The notes under the pieces: model-generated
The model's input: the letters and a program-made list of their open reading frames with translations, nothing else
What the model was told of the DNA's origin: nothing
Databases searched by the model: none
Part shown: piece after piece, positions 25,721 through 35,760 of the stretch
How the letters are laid out: each line of letters starts with the position of its first letter
Position numbering within the stretch: the first letter of the stretch is position 1
Made by a program: the position numbers and the translations under genes
Source: Chryseobacterium sp. JV274
GTDB lineage: Bacteria; Bacteroidota; Bacteroidia; Flavobacteriales; Weeksellaceae
Reading direction: 5' to 3'
Assembly (NCBI RefSeq): GCF_903969135.1
Contig: NZ_LR824569.1
Coordinates: 3,245,001 to 3,309,000, forward strand
DNA: 64,000 bases

Positions 25721-26140
25721 TTATTGCTCCAGAGTAGCATTCAATGTAATTTCAAAGTTGAATGCTGCACTTACAGGGCAACCTTCTTCAGCAATCTTAG
25801 CAAATTTCTGGAATTCTTCTTCTGAGATTCCCGGAACTTTAGCAGTTAAAGTCAGTTCAGATTTTGTAATCTTTCCAATATTTGGATCAAGAGTAATAAC
25901 AGAAGTTGTTTTTAGCTCTTCAGGATTGTACCCTGCCTGTGAAAGCTCTGCATCTAATTTCATGGTGAAACATCCAGCATGAGCTGCTGCCAGTAATTCT
26001 TCAGGGTTTGTCCCTACACCATCCGCAAAACGGCTGTTGAAAGAATATTGAGTCTGGTTTAAAGTCATACTTTGAGTAGTTAAGTGTCCTTTTCCTTCTT
26101 TGATGGTACCGTTCCAAACGGCTGTTGCGTTACGTCTCAT
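25721..26140 (-). CDS. OsmC-family peroxiredoxin
   Basis: A 139-residue cytoplasmic protein that reduces organic hydroperoxides. The two reactive Cys are visible: Cys57 in AAHAGCFTM and Cys121 in EEGCPVSAAF, with the conserved NPEELLAAAHA segment ahead of the first. The start MRRNATAVWNG and length match OsmC rather than the shorter Ohr. A good promoter (TTG-N20-TACCTTTG) lies 44 bases upstream. It stands alone between the dispersed repeat and a divergently placed regulator. Confidence 0.92.
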   Translation of the reverse strand: MRRNATAVWNGTIKEGKGHLTTQSMTLNQTQYSFNSRFADGVGTNPEELLAAAHAGCFTMKLDAELSQAGYNPEELKTTSVITLDPNIGKITKSELTLTAKVPGISEEEFQKFAKIAEEGCPVSAAFNFEITLNATLEQ

Positions 26141-26183
26141 AATGTTTTGTTTTTGTATTTAATGTTGTTTGATTTTGATATTA

Positions 26184-26214
26184 CAAAGGTATGTCGGTGA
26201 TAGGGAGTATTCAA
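26184..26214 (-). promoter_or_regulatory. Promoter of the OsmC gene
   Basis: Minus strand shows TTG (26214-26212), 20 bases, then TACCTTTG (26191-26184), a full match to TTG-N(17-23)-TAnnTTTG. The leader to the ATG at 26140 would be about 40 bases. Confidence 0.7.
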
Positions 26215-26227
26215 TAGATAAAAAGAC

Positions 26228-27094
26228 TTAAATATTGTACTTTTTTCCCGATGAGTAATTTTTTTTAAAATTGGAAGGAGTATTGCCTGTTTTATTGGTA
26301 AAAAGGCGGTTGAAATAGGCCGGATCTTCATATCCAAGATCGTAGGCGATTTCTTTAACAGGTTTATCGGTGTAGAATAGTAACCTTTTTGCTTCTAATA
26401 AAATTCTGTTGATGATGAACTGATTGGGAGAATCCAGATTTAAATTTTTAAATTTATGGGTTAAGGTCTTTGGGGCAATGTGAAGCAGGTCTGCATAATC
26501 TGCTACATTATGTTTTTCTCTGAAATGTATTTCCAGATGTCTGCTGAAGTCTCTGAAAATATCAAGTTCACTGCCTGGTATTCTGAGTGTTTCATTATCT
26601 AAATTCTGTTTTTTCCATTTTCGGGTAGCCCGGATGATAATCTGTTTTACATAGGTTCTGATCATTTCCTCAGCAGACGAATCTTTCCATTCAAGTTCAT
26701 CCTGAATATTCTGAAACAGATCTTTTATAAGTGTCGCTTCGGAAGGATCAAGCTCTACGAAAGGAATCTCAAATACATTATGGAAGAGAAGTCCATCGCA
26801 CGCTACTTCCTTATCATGAATCTGAATACAATAAAAATCACGGTTGTAGAAAAGCAGAATAGATTCATCTTTTCCTTTTTGTATGCTTAGATGTTGGTTC
26901 GTCAAAAAAAACAGTGAAGGTTTCTTTGTTTTGTAATGATTAAAATCTACCGTAAGTTCGTATCCTGAGGGAATAAAAAATACTTTGATATCAGTTCTGA
27001 AATGGTTTCCGTTGAAATTTTCCAGATTTTCTTCTGAAAATATTTCCAGTCCGAGTCTTTTATAGTGATCTTCAAAAATAAGCTGTTGCGGCAT
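26228..27094 (-). CDS. AraC-family transcriptional regulator
   Basis: A 288-residue regulator. The N-terminal 170 residues look like a cupin-type sensor domain (GYELTVDFNHYKTKKPSLFFL). The C-terminal AraC double helix-turn-helix (about 185-280) shows HVADYADLLHIAPKTL-like NVADYADLLHIAPKTL and VKEIAYDLGYEDPAYFNRLF. The nearest gene is osmC, 87 bases downstream on the same strand, though osmC has its own promoter. Target and ligand are unknown. Confidence 0.9.
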   Translation of the reverse strand: MPQQLIFEDHYKRLGLEIFSEENLENFNGNHFRTDIKVFFIPSGYELTVDFNHYKTKKPSLFFLTNQHLSIQKGKDESILLFYNRDFYCIQIHDKEVACDGLLFHNVFEIPFVELDPSEATLIKDLFQNIQDELEWKDSSAEEMIRTYVKQIIIRATRKWKKQNLDNETLRIPGSELDIFRDFSRHLEIHFREKHNVADYADLLHIAPKTLTHKFKNLNLDSPNQFIINRILLEAKRLLFYTDKPVKEIAYDLGYEDPAYFNRLFTNKTGNTPSNFKKNYSSGKKYNI

Positions 27095-27293
27095 ACTTTA
27101 ACTTTAGTTTAAAGATACAAAAAAGCATGATTTGAGCTGTATTAAATTAATGATACCCAAATTTCTGATGTAAGCCATATGGAATTGGAATAAAATAAAT
27201 CGGAAATATGTTTTTACATTGATATTATTTTATCATTTTTACAAAGATTTGTATTACGGTCTATATTATTAACCTTTTTTCAAAACTGCCTGC

Positions 27294-28172
27294 ATGAGCG
27301 AATTAGAAAATATTCTGAGAGAAATAACTCCACTATCTCCTGAGGACAGTTTTCTTGTGTTTGACAGGATTAAAGCATCATTTGATTTTCCATACCATTA
27401 TCATCCGGAAATTGAAATCAACTTTATCTACAAAGGAAAAGGATACCGGAGAATGGTTGGAGATCACACCGGAGAAATAGGAAACATTGAGCTGGTTTTA
27501 GTAGGACCCAATTTACCACATTGCTGGGCCAATTACAGATGCAAAAACAGGAAAACCCACGAAATCACAATACAATTTAACCAGGATTTCTTTCAACAAT
27601 CACTGATGGAGAAAAATATTCTGAAACCCATCAACAATCTGATGAAAGATTCCATCAGAGGAATTCTTTTTTCTACGGAAACGGCTGAGAAACTAAAAGA
27701 TTCGTTTCTCAATCTGTCAAAGATGAACAGCTTTGAATCATTCATAGAAATTATGAAAATTCTGAATGAACTGGCAGTTGCAGAAAACAAAACGCTCTTG
27801 TCATCGTATAGTATTGAGCTTGAAACTTTTGCAGATAATGATAAAATGAAGGTCGTTCATGATTTTGTACATAAGAATTTTGAAAATAAAATAACTCTGG
27901 ACAATGCAGCCTCATTGGTGAATATGAGTAATGTAACGTTCAACAGGTTTATTAAAAAAAGAACCGGAAAGACTTTCATTAATTATCTGAATGAAATAAG
28001 AATCAGCTATGCCGCACGGTGGCTGATGGAAAAGAATCTTACCGTTTTTGAAATCGCTTTTGAAGCGGGGTTTAATAATATTGCCAACTTCAATAAGGTA
28101 TTTAAGTCAATAAAAAAGACAACTCCTACTGAATTTAAAGAACAATTCAAAGGGGTGAAAAAAATCGAATAA
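27294..28172 (+). CDS. AraC-family regulator, probable activator of the glycan locus
   Basis: A 292-residue regulator with an N-terminal cupin sensor (about 20-110, with FPYHYHPEIEINFIYKGKG and VLVGPNLPHCWAN, which keep cupin His residues) and a C-terminal AraC DNA-binding domain (about 190-285, ending FNKVFKSIKKTTPTEFKEQF). It lies directly upstream of, and on the same strand as, the SusC/SusD locus, separated by a weak hairpin and a 387-base gap. The cupin sensor and placement make it the likely local switch for the locus, responding to a sugar; this is inference. Confidence 0.88.
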   Translation: MSELENILREITPLSPEDSFLVFDRIKASFDFPYHYHPEIEINFIYKGKGYRRMVGDHTGEIGNIELVLVGPNLPHCWANYRCKNRKTHEITIQFNQDFFQQSLMEKNILKPINNLMKDSIRGILFSTETAEKLKDSFLNLSKMNSFESFIEIMKILNELAVAENKTLLSSYSIELETFADNDKMKVVHDFVHKNFENKITLDNAASLVNMSNVTFNRFIKKRTGKTFINYLNEIRISYAARWLMEKNLTVFEIAFEAGFNNIANFNKVFKSIKKTTPTEFKEQFKGVKKIE

Positions 28173-28222
28173 TACTCATTTAAAATTCATTTTTTCTGTA
28201 TCATCAGTTCAAAATAAAACAC

Positions 28223-28248
28223 AAAACCGGGTAGTTATATCCGGTTTT
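28223..28248 (+). terminator. Hairpin terminator after the AraC gene
   Basis: AAAACCGG (28223-28230) pairs with CCGGTTTT (28241-28248) around a 10-base loop and is followed by ATTTTG. It is modest in strength and separates the regulator gene from susC. Confidence 0.6.
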
Positions 28249-28559
28249 ATTTTGATAAAAAACTAAGATAAATCCTCTTTTTTTGATAGAAATTAATAAG
28301 GTGTATTTTGTTGATATATAAAGGTTTAATGGCTTTTAAATAAAATTGCTGAAAAAATAATATCGTTTTATGATAAAATAGTATTATATCAGACTGGTTA
28401 CAAAATTTAGATTTGTGAATGTGAATTAAATCTTAACAAAACTTTAAATAATTTAATACATAAACGGCAATTTTTTGCTAAGAAAACAATAATTTTTTTT
28501 GTATTGAAAAATAAAGCAATGTAATTGATTCTCAATTAAATCTAACGAATCTATACCTT
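28249..28559 (+). promoter_or_regulatory. Upstream region of the SusC/SusD operon
   Basis: An AT-rich stretch of 311 bases with no gene. TAGATTTG at 28408-28415 matches TAnnTTTG and could be the operon's -7 box, leaving a leader of about 140 bases, long compared with other genes in this window. No TTG box is at the usual spacing, as expected for an activator-dependent promoter. No riboswitch-like fold was recognised. Confidence 0.4.
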
Positions 28560-31520
28560 ATGAGAAAAGCAGTTATACCTGTTCTGTTCGTTTTTTCACT
28601 TTCTGCGAATGCACAGGAGAAAAAATCGGCCGACACTACGAAGACAAACAGTATTGAGGAGGTCGTAGTCACCTCTTTGGGGATAAAAAGGCAGGCCCGC
28701 TCTTTGACGTATTCCAGTCAGCAGATTGGTGGAGATGAGCTTACAGAAGTGAAAACTCCCAATCTATTAAATTCAATCAATGGAAAAGTATCCAACGTAC
28801 AGATCAACAGAACTAATGGTGTAGGAAGCTCGGTAAGGGTGATTATGAGAGGGAATAAGTCTGTCAACAATGCACAGCCATTATATGTAATTGATGGTAT
28901 TCCTATTATCAATGGAACAGGAAAATCAGCGGATATCGGTCAGTATTCCAATATGCCGGATCCGGGAGATGTACTGAGTTCTATCAACCCTGATGATATT
29001 GAAAGCATCAACTTCCTGAAAGGAGCTTCGGCTTCTGCATTATACGGTTCAGCTGGAGGGAATGGTGCTATTTTGATTACGACTAAAAAAGGACGTGCAG
29101 GGAAAAGTTCAATTACTTACAGCTCCAGCCTTACAGTTGACAGAGCTTACAGCCTTCCAAAGCTGCAACATAGTTATTTATCTTATGATCCATCTGTATC
29201 TGGATCACAACCAGGACAGGCTGTAGACAGCTGGGGAGCAAAAGGATCCTCAAAGGACTATCTTAAAGATTTTCTGCAGACAGGAACGACATGGGTAAAC
29301 AGCCTTTCTTTTCAGTCAGGAAATGAGAGATCAACAAGCTATTTCTCCATTGGTAATACAACGAACAAAGGAGTGGTTCCGATGTCTTATTTTGATCAGT
29401 ACAATGTTTCTTTCAGGAATTCAAGTAAGTTTTTGGATGATAAACTGACATTAGACGCTAACTTTATTGGTTCATTACAGGAAAGTAAGAACAGACAGAC
29501 TCCCGGAGCTTCTTTTTCTCCTTTGACGAGTTTGTACTGGTTACCGAGAGGAGTAGATTTTGATCAATATGGAGCTGATAATTATTCTTATTTAGATAAA
29601 ACAAGATTTTTGCCGGCTCAGAACTGGTGGGAAGTAAATCCAGACGGAAGTTTCAAAGGAAATCCGGTAACGCAGAATCCTTACTGGATCTTAAACAGAA
29701 ACCCTGTTACAGTTAGCAATAAAAATACATACGGAGCTCTATCATTGTCTTACCAGATCAATCCTTGGTTAACAGCGAGAGTAAGAGGAAACTATAGCTG
29801 GAATATTTCAGATAGCCAGCGTGATATTGCAGCCTTTTCAGCACCAAGTTTACTGGCTAATGGTACTAATGGTAGAATGCTTAAAAATACGTATGAAAAT
29901 TCTTCTACTTACGGCGATGTTTTGTTAATAGGTAGTCCTAAAATAAGTGAGTCAATCTCTTTAGATTTTACAGTAGGAGGAAGTATCAATACAACAAGAA
30001 ATAAAATAGGACAAATTGATAATGCTTATCTGGCAAATCCTAACCTTTTCACTTTGAATAACCTTCAGTGGAATGTAAACAGATCGCCAGGAGATGGGTA
30101 TCATAATATCTATACGAACATGAAAAAACAGGTACAGTCCGTTTTTGCGAGTGCTTCCGTTGGATATAAAAATATGTTCTATGTAGATATGACCTTCAGA
30201 AACGACTGGGATTCTACTTTGGCATTAACAGGAAGAACAGGCTTTGACTACGAATCTGTAGGTGCTAACGCTATCCTATCTTCTATCTTTAAACTTCCGG
30301 AAGTGATTAATTTCTGGAAGGTAAGAGGGTCTTATGCAACTGTTGGTTTGGGATTACCTACCAATATTACTAATGCAATGGTTGAATATAGCAAAGGGTA
30401 TGTATATGGAGTAGACGCAGGAACAATTGTGTATCCTAAAAGTTCTTTTGCTACAGGTGCTGGTTTTGAAGCATTGCTTCCAAAGCCAGAACTTAACAAA
30501 ACTTTTGAAGCTGGGACAGAGTTAAGATTGTTGAATAACAAATTAAATTTTGATATTACTTATTATAACTCCAATACCAGTAACCAGTTGTTGGAAACTA
30601 CAATTCCGTCCTATTTAGGAGGACTGGCACCTGGATCATATTATATCAATGCAGGGAAAATCCGAAATACAGGTTTTGAATCTTCATTATCGTATAAAAT
30701 ATTTGGTTCAGAGAAATTTGGATGGACAACTACATTGAATGCATCAGCTAATAAGAATAAGATTGTTGAATTATTTCCTACAAGTATAAATGTTTCTCAG
30801 GAGCTTACTTTCCCATTGACTGGTGGAGGTGATTATACAAAACTTAAACTGGGAGGATCTTTTGGAGACCTTTATGGAATCAAGTTTAAAAGAGATGATC
30901 AGGGACGTATTCTTGTGAATGAAAAAGGCGTTCCTTTAGCAGAGGGTATTCCTTCTTATCTAGGAAATCCTAACCCTAAATTTATTATGGGATTCAATAA
31001 CTCATTTAATATTGGTAAATTGGGAATATCATTCCTTATTGATGGTAAATTTGGAGGTAAAGTTCTTTCTCTTACAGAAAAAGCGAATGATATATATGGG
31101 GTAAGCCAGTCGACTGCTGACGCAAGAGACGCAGGAGGTGTATCTATTCCAAATGCAGTCTATGCACCTGGGACACCTAATGCAGGACAAGCTTATACTG
31201 GATTGACGAATGCAAAAGATTATTATAAAGCAGTAGGAACAACCGAAGGATTTGGAAAAGGAGTTGATGAAGCTTATCTGTATAGTGCTACAACAATACG
31301 TCTACGCCAGGCATCTGTTTCATATATGTTTGATGTCAACTCAAAATATTTGAAAAATGCAACGGTAAGCTTAGTAGGAACCAATTTATTTTTCTTCTAT
31401 AAAAAAGCACCATTTGATCCGGAACAGGTATCAGGAAATACGCCTGGTGGAGTGGGAGTAGACTCATTCGGTCTGCCGGTTACCAGATCTATCGGATTAT
31501 CATTAAAAGCTAACTTCTAA
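28560..31520 (+). CDS. SusC/RagA-family TonB-dependent glycan importer
   Basis: A 986-residue outer-membrane porin that imports oligosaccharides with energy from TonB. Signal peptide about 1-19 (ending NAQ), TonB-box-like SIEEVVVTSLG (about 31-41), plug domain (about 50-175) with the SusC signature PLYVIDGIPI, then a 22-strand barrel to an aromatic C-terminus (LSLKANF). It lacks the N-terminal carboxypeptidase-D-like or STN domain seen in many relatives. susD follows 17 bases later. The locus context points to high-mannose N-glycan fragments as cargo. Confidence 0.94.
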   Translation: MRKAVIPVLFVFSLSANAQEKKSADTTKTNSIEEVVVTSLGIKRQARSLTYSSQQIGGDELTEVKTPNLLNSINGKVSNVQINRTNGVGSSVRVIMRGNKSVNNAQPLYVIDGIPIINGTGKSADIGQYSNMPDPGDVLSSINPDDIESINFLKGASASALYGSAGGNGAILITTKKGRAGKSSITYSSSLTVDRAYSLPKLQHSYLSYDPSVSGSQPGQAVDSWGAKGSSKDYLKDFLQTGTTWVNSLSFQSGNERSTSYFSIGNTTNKGVVPMSYFDQYNVSFRNSSKFLDDKLTLDANFIGSLQESKNRQTPGASFSPLTSLYWLPRGVDFDQYGADNYSYLDKTRFLPAQNWWEVNPDGSFKGNPVTQNPYWILNRNPVTVSNKNTYGALSLSYQINPWLTARVRGNYSWNISDSQRDIAAFSAPSLLANGTNGRMLKNTYENSSTYGDVLLIGSPKISESISLDFTVGGSINTTRNKIGQIDNAYLANPNLFTLNNLQWNVNRSPGDGYHNIYTNMKKQVQSVFASASVGYKNMFYVDMTFRNDWDSTLALTGRTGFDYESVGANAILSSIFKLPEVINFWKVRGSYATVGLGLPTNITNAMVEYSKGYVYGVDAGTIVYPKSSFATGAGFEALLPKPELNKTFEAGTELRLLNNKLNFDITYYNSNTSNQLLETTIPSYLGGLAPGSYYINAGKIRNTGFESSLSYKIFGSEKFGWTTTLNASANKNKIVELFPTSINVSQELTFPLTGGGDYTKLKLGGSFGDLYGIKFKRDDQGRILVNEKGVPLAEGIPSYLGNPNPKFIMGFNNSFNIGKLGISFLIDGKFGGKVLSLTEKANDIYGVSQSTADARDAGGVSIPNAVYAPGTPNAGQAYTGLTNAKDYYKAVGTTEGFGKGVDEAYLYSATTIRLRQASVSYMFDVNSKYLKNATVSLVGTNLFFFYKKAPFDPEQVSGNTPGGVGVDSFGLPVTRSIGLSLKANF

Positions 31521-31537
31521 CTTTTACAATTACGAAA

Positions 31538-33163
31538 ATGAAAATTAATACTATTAAAACATTGGTATTTGGAGCAGCAGTGCTGTTTTCCGCATCAGGA
31601 TGTACCAATGACTTTGATCAATATAACCAGGAAAAGCTGGGAGGCCCTGAAAATTTTTACGCAGATTTTATCGCCGTTGTTAATCCTATGAAATCTATCC
31701 AGAGAGGGCTTCAGGCAGATTATCAGCTGTATCCTAACTTAAGTGCAGATATGTACAGCGGAATGTTCAGTACAGCAACACCATTCAACGGAGGGGTAAA
31801 TAACCTTACTTATTCTATGATGGACGGGTGGAACAACAGGATTATTGCCAGACAACAGGATATCTTTAACTATTCTATCATTATTGATAATGCCGCCAAA
31901 AACAATTATCAAGGAGTTGATTTTACAGGAACATTTGCTGTTAAGAAAATTCTTAAAGTGATTACAGCGGCTAGAGTATCAGATAATCACGGTCCGGTAG
32001 TTTACAGTAAATATGAAAAACCGAATCCTAATGGAGTTACTGATTTTGATTCCCAACAGGATGCCTACAATTATTTTATCGCTGACCTTAGTACTGCTAT
32101 TACAGACTTGCAGAAAGTAATGGCAATGCCGGCGACAAAGAACGTAGAAGATAAAACATCATTGAAAAATGCAGATTTAGTGTATGGAGGAAATATGGCT
32201 CAGTGGGCAAAACTGGCAAATTCATTAAAGCTGAGGTTAGCAATGAGAATAAGCTATGCTGATCCTGCAAAATCAAAACAATATGCAGAAGAGGCTTTGG
32301 CTTCATCAGCAGGGTTGATTACTGATAACGCAGACAATGCTTTGATCAGTGTAGGACAATCAGAATTGAGCTTCATCATTTATTCATGGGGAGATTGTTT
32401 AATAGGTGCACCTTTGATGGCTTATATGAACGGATATAACGATCCAAGACTTCCGGCATATGCTATTCCGGCATCAGATGCTGGTTTACAAGGAAAATAT
32501 ATAGGAATACGCCAGGGGATTGATTTACTAAATGGTAAATCAACGTACGGAGGATTCTCACAACCACAGGCAAAATCTGCCAACGGAGATTATTTTTCCG
32601 GTACAGATGGTAAAATGAAATTATTCACTGCTGCAGAAACATGGTTCCTGAAGGCTGAAGCTGCTTTGAGAGGATATGCAGGAGCAGGAGATATTCAAAC
32701 CAACTATACTACCGGAGTTCAGCAGTCTTTCGGAGAATGGGGAAAAAGTGCCAATGTTGCCACTTATCTTGCTGATACAACTTCTACAGAAGCACCTTAT
32801 CTTGATCCGAAAAATGCAGACAATAACGTACCTGTTGGAAATCCTCAGTTAAGTACTATCACGATTGCATGGAATAACGGAGATACCAACGAAAGAAAAT
32901 TAGAAAGAATCATTACTCAAAAATGGCTTTCTCTTTATCCAAACGGACCGGAAGCGTGGGCTGAGCAGAGAAGAACTGGATATCCGATTCTCTTCAAAGT
33001 AAGAAAAAATGACAGTGGTGGAGCGATCAGTACAGAAGCCATGATCAGAAGAATTCCTTTTACTATTGATACCAAAACTTCACTCTATAATTACCAGCAG
33101 GCTTCACAGATGCTCAACGGACCTGATACCGGAGGTACTAAGCTATGGTGGGATAAGAAATAA
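31538..33163 (+). CDS. SusD/RagB-family glycan-binding lipoprotein
   Basis: A 541-residue surface lipoprotein that caps the SusC barrel and captures glycan. The lipobox SASGC puts the lipidated Cys at residue 22. The body shows SusD features: TPR-like helices (MAQWAKLANSLKLRLAMRISYADP), a C-terminal EAALRGY segment and ITQKWLSLYPNGPEAWAEQRRTG, the family's most conserved motif. It belongs to the SusD-like_2 style often found in Chryseobacterium. No SusE or SusF-like binding protein follows. Confidence 0.93.
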   Translation: MKINTIKTLVFGAAVLFSASGCTNDFDQYNQEKLGGPENFYADFIAVVNPMKSIQRGLQADYQLYPNLSADMYSGMFSTATPFNGGVNNLTYSMMDGWNNRIIARQQDIFNYSIIIDNAAKNNYQGVDFTGTFAVKKILKVITAARVSDNHGPVVYSKYEKPNPNGVTDFDSQQDAYNYFIADLSTAITDLQKVMAMPATKNVEDKTSLKNADLVYGGNMAQWAKLANSLKLRLAMRISYADPAKSKQYAEEALASSAGLITDNADNALISVGQSELSFIIYSWGDCLIGAPLMAYMNGYNDPRLPAYAIPASDAGLQGKYIGIRQGIDLLNGKSTYGGFSQPQAKSANGDYFSGTDGKMKLFTAAETWFLKAEAALRGYAGAGDIQTNYTTGVQQSFGEWGKSANVATYLADTTSTEAPYLDPKNADNNVPVGNPQLSTITIAWNNGDTNERKLERIITQKWLSLYPNGPEAWAEQRRTGYPILFKVRKNDSGGAISTEAMIRRIPFTIDTKTSLYNYQQASQMLNGPDTGGTKLWWDKK

Positions 33164-33188
33164 AAAATATTCAGAATCACTCATTAAT

Positions 33189-33317
33189 AAAGAGACATCT
33201 CAACATCAGATTTTTATTTGACACATTCATTGAGGCGGGAGAATAGAGTAGAATCTCCAAAAAATTTATAGTTTCGTTTTTTTTTAGCCTGAATGAATCT
33301 TTGAGATGTTCTCTTTT
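33189..33317. repeat. Nested inverted repeats between susD and the MFS gene
   Basis: AAAGAGACATCTCAA (33189-33203) pairs with TTGAGATGTTCTCTTT (33301-33316) with one bulge. Inside, ATTCATTGAGGC pairs with GCCTGAATGAAT (about 33225-33298) at 11 of 12 positions. The whole 128-base unit could fold into one long imperfect hairpin and may act as an mRNA processing, stability or partial termination site after susCD. Confidence 0.5.
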
Positions 33318-33339
33318 ATTTAGAATCTTATTTTTAAAT

Positions 33340-34638
33340 ATGGGAAAAAACAACTCCGGAACCCGTCGGATACAGCCAATTCTTTGGATTTCCACATTGT
33401 ACTTTGCAATGGGTATACCCTTTGTAACTATTAATGCGGTTTCAGGAATCATGTATAAAGATATGGGAGTTTCGGATTCACAGATCACATTCTGGACAGC
33501 CCTTATCCTGTTCTCCTGGACGTTAAAGCCGCTTTGGAGCCCGTTCCTGGAGATCTATAAAACAAAAAAATTCTTTGTTGTTTCTACTCAGTTTGCCATA
33601 GGAATTCTGTTTGCATTAGTAGCGTTAAGTCTGCCGATGCATGATTTTTTCAAATACAGTATTGCACTTTTTGCTGTAATAGCATTTTGTGGAGCTACCC
33701 ATGATGTGGTAGCAGACGGAACGTATATTGGCTTTCTTACCAATAAAGAGCAGGCAAAATATATCGGTTGGCAGGGCGCTTTTTACAATCTGGCGAAGAT
33801 TATCAGCAGTGGAGCACTCGTTTATTTTGCAGGTATTTTAGAAAAAACAAAAGGCGTTACCAATGCCTGGATGATCATTATGGTGATCTATGCATTACTG
33901 TTTTTTGTATTGGCTATCTACCACTATTTCATGCTGCCAAAAGAAAATAAAGAAGAACTGAAAGATGAGAAAACGGCCGGAAATGTTCGTAAAGAATTGT
34001 TGGAAGTGATTACCTCTTTCTTTACCAAAAAGAAGATTCTGTGGTGTATACTCTTCATCATCCTATATCGTTTTGCAGAAGGATTTGCAATCAAAATTGC
34101 TCCATTATTTTTTAAAGCTCCAAGAACTTCAGGAGGATTGGGGTTATCCACTTCAGACATCGGACTTGTCTATGGAACTTATGGTTCCGGGGCATTCATT
34201 TTAGGTTCTGTTCTGGCGGGATATTTTATCTCAGCCCGTGGACTGAAAAAATCTTTGATCTGGTTATGTTGTGCATTTAATATTCCATTTGTGGTATATG
34301 CTTTATTAGCGCATTATCAGCCTTCAGATCTATTGCCTGTGGGAATTGCTGTGGTGGTAGAATATTTCGGCTATGGATTTGGTTTTGTAGGATTAATGCT
34401 CTACATGATGCAGCAGATTGCTCCAGGAAAACACAAAACTGCTCATTATGCTTTTGCAACAGGAATTATGAATCTTGGCGTAATGATTCCCGGAATGTTC
34501 AGTGGGATGATCAGTGACTGGATCGGATACAAAATGTTCTTTATCTGGGTCCTGATTGCTACGATTCCTGCATTCTTGGCCACTTTATTCGTTCCTTTCC
34601 CTTATCCGGAAAATCAGAAAGAACAACAAATCAATTAA
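33340..34638 (+). CDS. MFS transporter of the N-glycan locus
   Basis: A 432-residue inner-membrane transporter with about 12 hydrophobic segments. The opening [29 protein letters not shown] and [25 protein letters not shown] resemble AmpG-like and PUL-associated MFS carriers. The ATG at 33340 is chosen; upstream in-frame codons would start at TTG inside a hairpin region. The next gene is a GH130 phosphorylase, and MFS-GH130 pairs are known from Bacteroides mannose loci, so the likely cargo is a beta-Man-GlcNAc disaccharide. Cargo is inferred. Confidence 0.88.
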   Translation: MGKNNSGTRRIQPILWISTLYFAMGIPFVTINAVSGIMYKDMGVSDSQITFWTALILFSWTLKPLWSPFLEIYKTKKFFVVSTQFAIGILFALVALSLPMHDFFKYSIALFAVIAFCGATHDVVADGTYIGFLTNKEQAKYIGWQGAFYNLAKIISSGALVYFAGILEKTKGVTNAWMIIMVIYALLFFVLAIYHYFMLPKENKEELKDEKTAGNVRKELLEVITSFFTKKKILWCILFIILYRFAEGFAIKIAPLFFKAPRTSGGLGLSTSDIGLVYGTYGSGAFILGSVLAGYFISARGLKKSLIWLCCAFNIPFVVYALLAHYQPSDLLPVGIAVVVEYFGYGFGFVGLMLYMMQQIAPGKHKTAHYAFATGIMNLGVMIPGMFSGMISDWIGYKMFFIWVLIATIPAFLATLFVPFPYPENQKEQQIN

Positions 34639-34672
34639 TAATAATTTAAAAATAAAAAGTAAAAAATACTTT

Positions 34673-35644
34673 ATGACAGCTCAATCAGTAATGATCCCCT
34701 GGCAGGATCGCCCGGAAGGTTGCAATGATATCATGTGGAGGTTTTCCGAAAACCCGATCATTAACAGATACGCGATACCAACATCCAACAGTATATTCAA
34801 CAGCGCAGTAATTCCTTTTGAGGATGGATTTGCAGGGGTATTCCGTTGTGATAACAAGGCAGTACAGATGAATATTTTCGCCGGTTTCAGTAAAGATGGA
34901 ATCAATTGGGACATCAATCATGATCCTATTGAAATGCAGGCAGGAAATACAGATATGATCGAATCCGATTACAAATACGATCCCCGCGTTACTTTTATAG
35001 AAGATCGCTACTGGATTACATGGTGTAACGGATACAATGGTCCTACCATCGGAATTGGATATACTTTTGATTTTAAAGAATTTTTTCAGTGTGAAAATGC
35101 CTTTCTTCCCTTCAACAGAAACGGCGTTTTATTCCCTGAAAAAATCAATGGTAAATATGCCATGTTGAGCCGTCCTAGTGATAACGGACATACGCCTTTC
35201 GGTGATATTTATATCAGCTACAGCCCTGATATGAAGTACTGGGGAGAGCACCGTTGCGTGATGAAAGTAACTCCTTTTGAAGACAGTGCATGGCAGTGTA
35301 CAAAAATAGGAGGAGGGCCGGTTCCTATCAAAACAGAAGAAGGATGGCTGCTTTTCTATCATGGAGTGATCAATACCTGCAGAGGATTCAGGTATTCTAT
35401 GGGAGCAGCTTTGCTTGATCTTGAAGATCCTACAAAAGTATTGTACAGAACGAAGCCTTATCTGTTGGCTCCGGCTGAATTGTATGAACTGACAGGAGAT
35501 GTACCGAATGTGGTTTTCCCTTGTGCAGCCCTTACAGAAGGTGACAAAGTAACAGTATATTATGGTGCTGCTGATACCGTAGTTGCGATTGCCTTTGGAT
35601 ATATCTCAGAAATCATTGATTTTATGAAAAAGAATTCAATTTAA
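34673..35644 (+). CDS. GH130 beta-1,4-mannoside phosphorylase (Man-GlcNAc type)
   Basis: A 323-residue cytoplasmic enzyme with no signal peptide. It fits GH130: Asp103 in [11 protein letters not shown] is the expected proton donor, and [38 protein letters not shown] and [13 protein letters not shown] are family motifs. GH130 enzymes use phosphate to release mannose-1-phosphate. The context with MFS, GH92, GH125 and endo-GlcNAcase genes suggests beta-1,4-mannosyl-GlcNAc, the N-glycan core, as in Bacteroides UhgbMP. The frame is open further upstream inside the MFS gene; the ATG at 34673 fits the family start. Confidence 0.88.
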   Translation: MTAQSVMIPWQDRPEGCNDIMWRFSENPIINRYAIPTSNSIFNSAVIPFEDGFAGVFRCDNKAVQMNIFAGFSKDGINWDINHDPIEMQAGNTDMIESDYKYDPRVTFIEDRYWITWCNGYNGPTIGIGYTFDFKEFFQCENAFLPFNRNGVLFPEKINGKYAMLSRPSDNGHTPFGDIYISYSPDMKYWGEHRCVMKVTPFEDSAWQCTKIGGGPVPIKTEEGWLLFYHGVINTCRGFRYSMGAALLDLEDPTKVLYRTKPYLLAPAELYELTGDVPNVVFPCAALTEGDKVTVYYGAADTVVAIAFGYISEIIDFMKKNSI

Positions 35645-35760
35645 TACAGTAATATAAAGTTTAGGAAAATAGGTTAATCATCTTAATTTTCCCGTTTTCT
35701 GGGAATTTTATAATGGTTTTCCTATTTTTAAACAAAAAAATCTCCGATACCTCTCTTATC

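Noticed and set aside
34556..34672. 39-residue extension of the GH130 protein
   Set aside because: It overlaps the end of the MFS gene in another frame, and GH130 proteins of this type start near the ATG at 34673.
35685..35709. Possible terminator between GH130 and the first GH92 gene
   Set aside because: Only five base pairs (TTCCC/GGGAA) hold the stem, too weak to call.
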